DNA of 6,705 bases from Actinomycetes bacterium (lineage in GTDB: Bacteria; Actinomycetota; Acidimicrobiia; Acidimicrobiales; JAKAOS01). The notes below the pieces were generated by a model. It did not search any database. It saw nothing but the letters and a program-made list of their open reading frames with translations, and had not been told where the DNA came from. Of this stretch, positions 6,592-6,705 are shown piece by piece; position 1 is the stretch's first letter, and every line of letters begins with the position of its first letter. Location of the stretch: contig JAJYGW010000269.1 in assembly GCA_021790615.1 (NCBI GenBank), forward strand, positions 1 to 6,705. The letters run 5' to 3'. Made by a program: the position numbers and the translations under genes.

Positions 6592-6616
6592 CGCACCACC
6601 CGCACCGGGTGGTGCG
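6592..6616 (-). terminator. Hairpin directly after groEL (first of a tandem pair)
   Basis: Ten-bp arms (6592-6601 CGCACCACCC and 6607-6616 GGGTGGTGCG, plus-strand reading) enclose a 5-base loop. The hairpin starts 3 bases after the groEL stop codon. It has no U-run. With the 6547-6580 palindrome it forms a tandem terminator, and it may also protect the groEL mRNA 3' end. Confidence 0.65.
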
Positions 6617-6619
6617 GTG

Positions 6620-6705
6620 TCACATCATGCCGCCCATGCCGCCCATGCCACCCATGCCGCCGCCGCCCATCGCGGGCTCCGGCTTCTTCTCGGGCTTGTC
6701 GGCGA
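6620..6705 (-). CDS. groEL: Chaperonin GroEL, C-terminal end only
   Basis: The last 28 codons are in the window. They read ADKPEKKPEPAMGGGGMGG and continue with GGM repeats to a final MM and the TGA stop. The charged linker followed by a Gly-Gly-Met tail is the flexible C-terminus of the 60-kDa chaperonin, which projects into the folding cavity. The tail marks a GGM-type GroEL rather than the His-rich paralogue found in many actinobacteria. The gene is followed at once by two hairpins, so transcription probably ends before the next gene. Confidence 0.95.
   Translation of the reverse strand, partial: ADKPEKKPEPAMGGGGMGGMGGMGGMM

Noticed and set aside
6623..6705. GGM-coding repeats as a DNA repeat element
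   Set aside because: The CCGCCCAT-type repetition encodes the normal Gly-Gly-Met tail of GroEL, so it is a protein repeat.
1..6705. Mobile element, phage, toxin-antitoxin or defence system
   Set aside because: No transposase, integrase, terminal repeats, tRNA or compositional break is visible; all genes are housekeeping and co-oriented.

Overview
The window is a very GC-rich bacterial chromosome segment in which every gene I can support lies on the minus strand. Read in transcription order (from base 6705 down to base 1) it holds: the last residues of groEL; two hairpins forming a terminator; a small conserved-looking protein of unknown function; a NUDIX hydrolase of the CoA-pyrophosphatase type; guaB3 (a CBS-less IMP-dehydrogenase relative); guaA (GMP synthase); pcrA/uvrD (superfamily 1A helicase); an array of 14-bp tandem repeats; and the start of a stand-alone cobalamin-binding domain of the methylmalonyl-CoA mutase type. 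The base composition, the Gly-Gly-Met GroEL tail, guaB3 followed by guaA, and pcrA nearby point to an actinobacterium. Acidimicrobiia or a neighbouring deep lineage is a guess, not something the sequence proves.

Region by region: bases 6620-6705 are the groEL end. Bases 6527-6619 hold two strong inverted repeats and a possible -10 box. Bases 2556-6526 look like one transcription unit of four genes. guaB3 starts 8 bases inside the NUDIX gene and guaA starts 4 bases inside guaB3, so these three are probably translationally coupled. pcrA follows after a short gap (118 bp with my chosen start) and probably has its own promoter. Bases 63-202 separate pcrA from the B12-domain gene and contain six tandem copies of a 14-bp unit. 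No gene-free stretch exceeds 300 bp; the largest are the 63-202, 6123-6268 and 2438-2555 gaps.

The purine genes act at the IMP-to-GMP branch: guaA makes GMP from XMP, and GuaB3 belongs to the family that interconverts IMP, XMP and GMP. The GuaB3 here lacks cysteine at the position where IMP dehydrogenases and GMP reductases carry their catalytic cysteine, and no full-length guaB is present in this window. PcrA acts in DNA repair and in removing replication and transcription blocks; the NUDIX enzyme probably hydrolyses CoA or a related nucleotide.

This is mostly ordinary housekeeping DNA and I found no convincing new defence or mobile system. The points most worth checking are the altered active-site loop of GuaB3, a consistent pattern of TANNNT boxes 6-8 bases before the first genes of transcription units (leaderless transcripts) against Shine-Dalgarno sites at the internal genes, the 14-bp repeat array upstream of the B12-domain gene, and the unknown small protein leading the purine operon.
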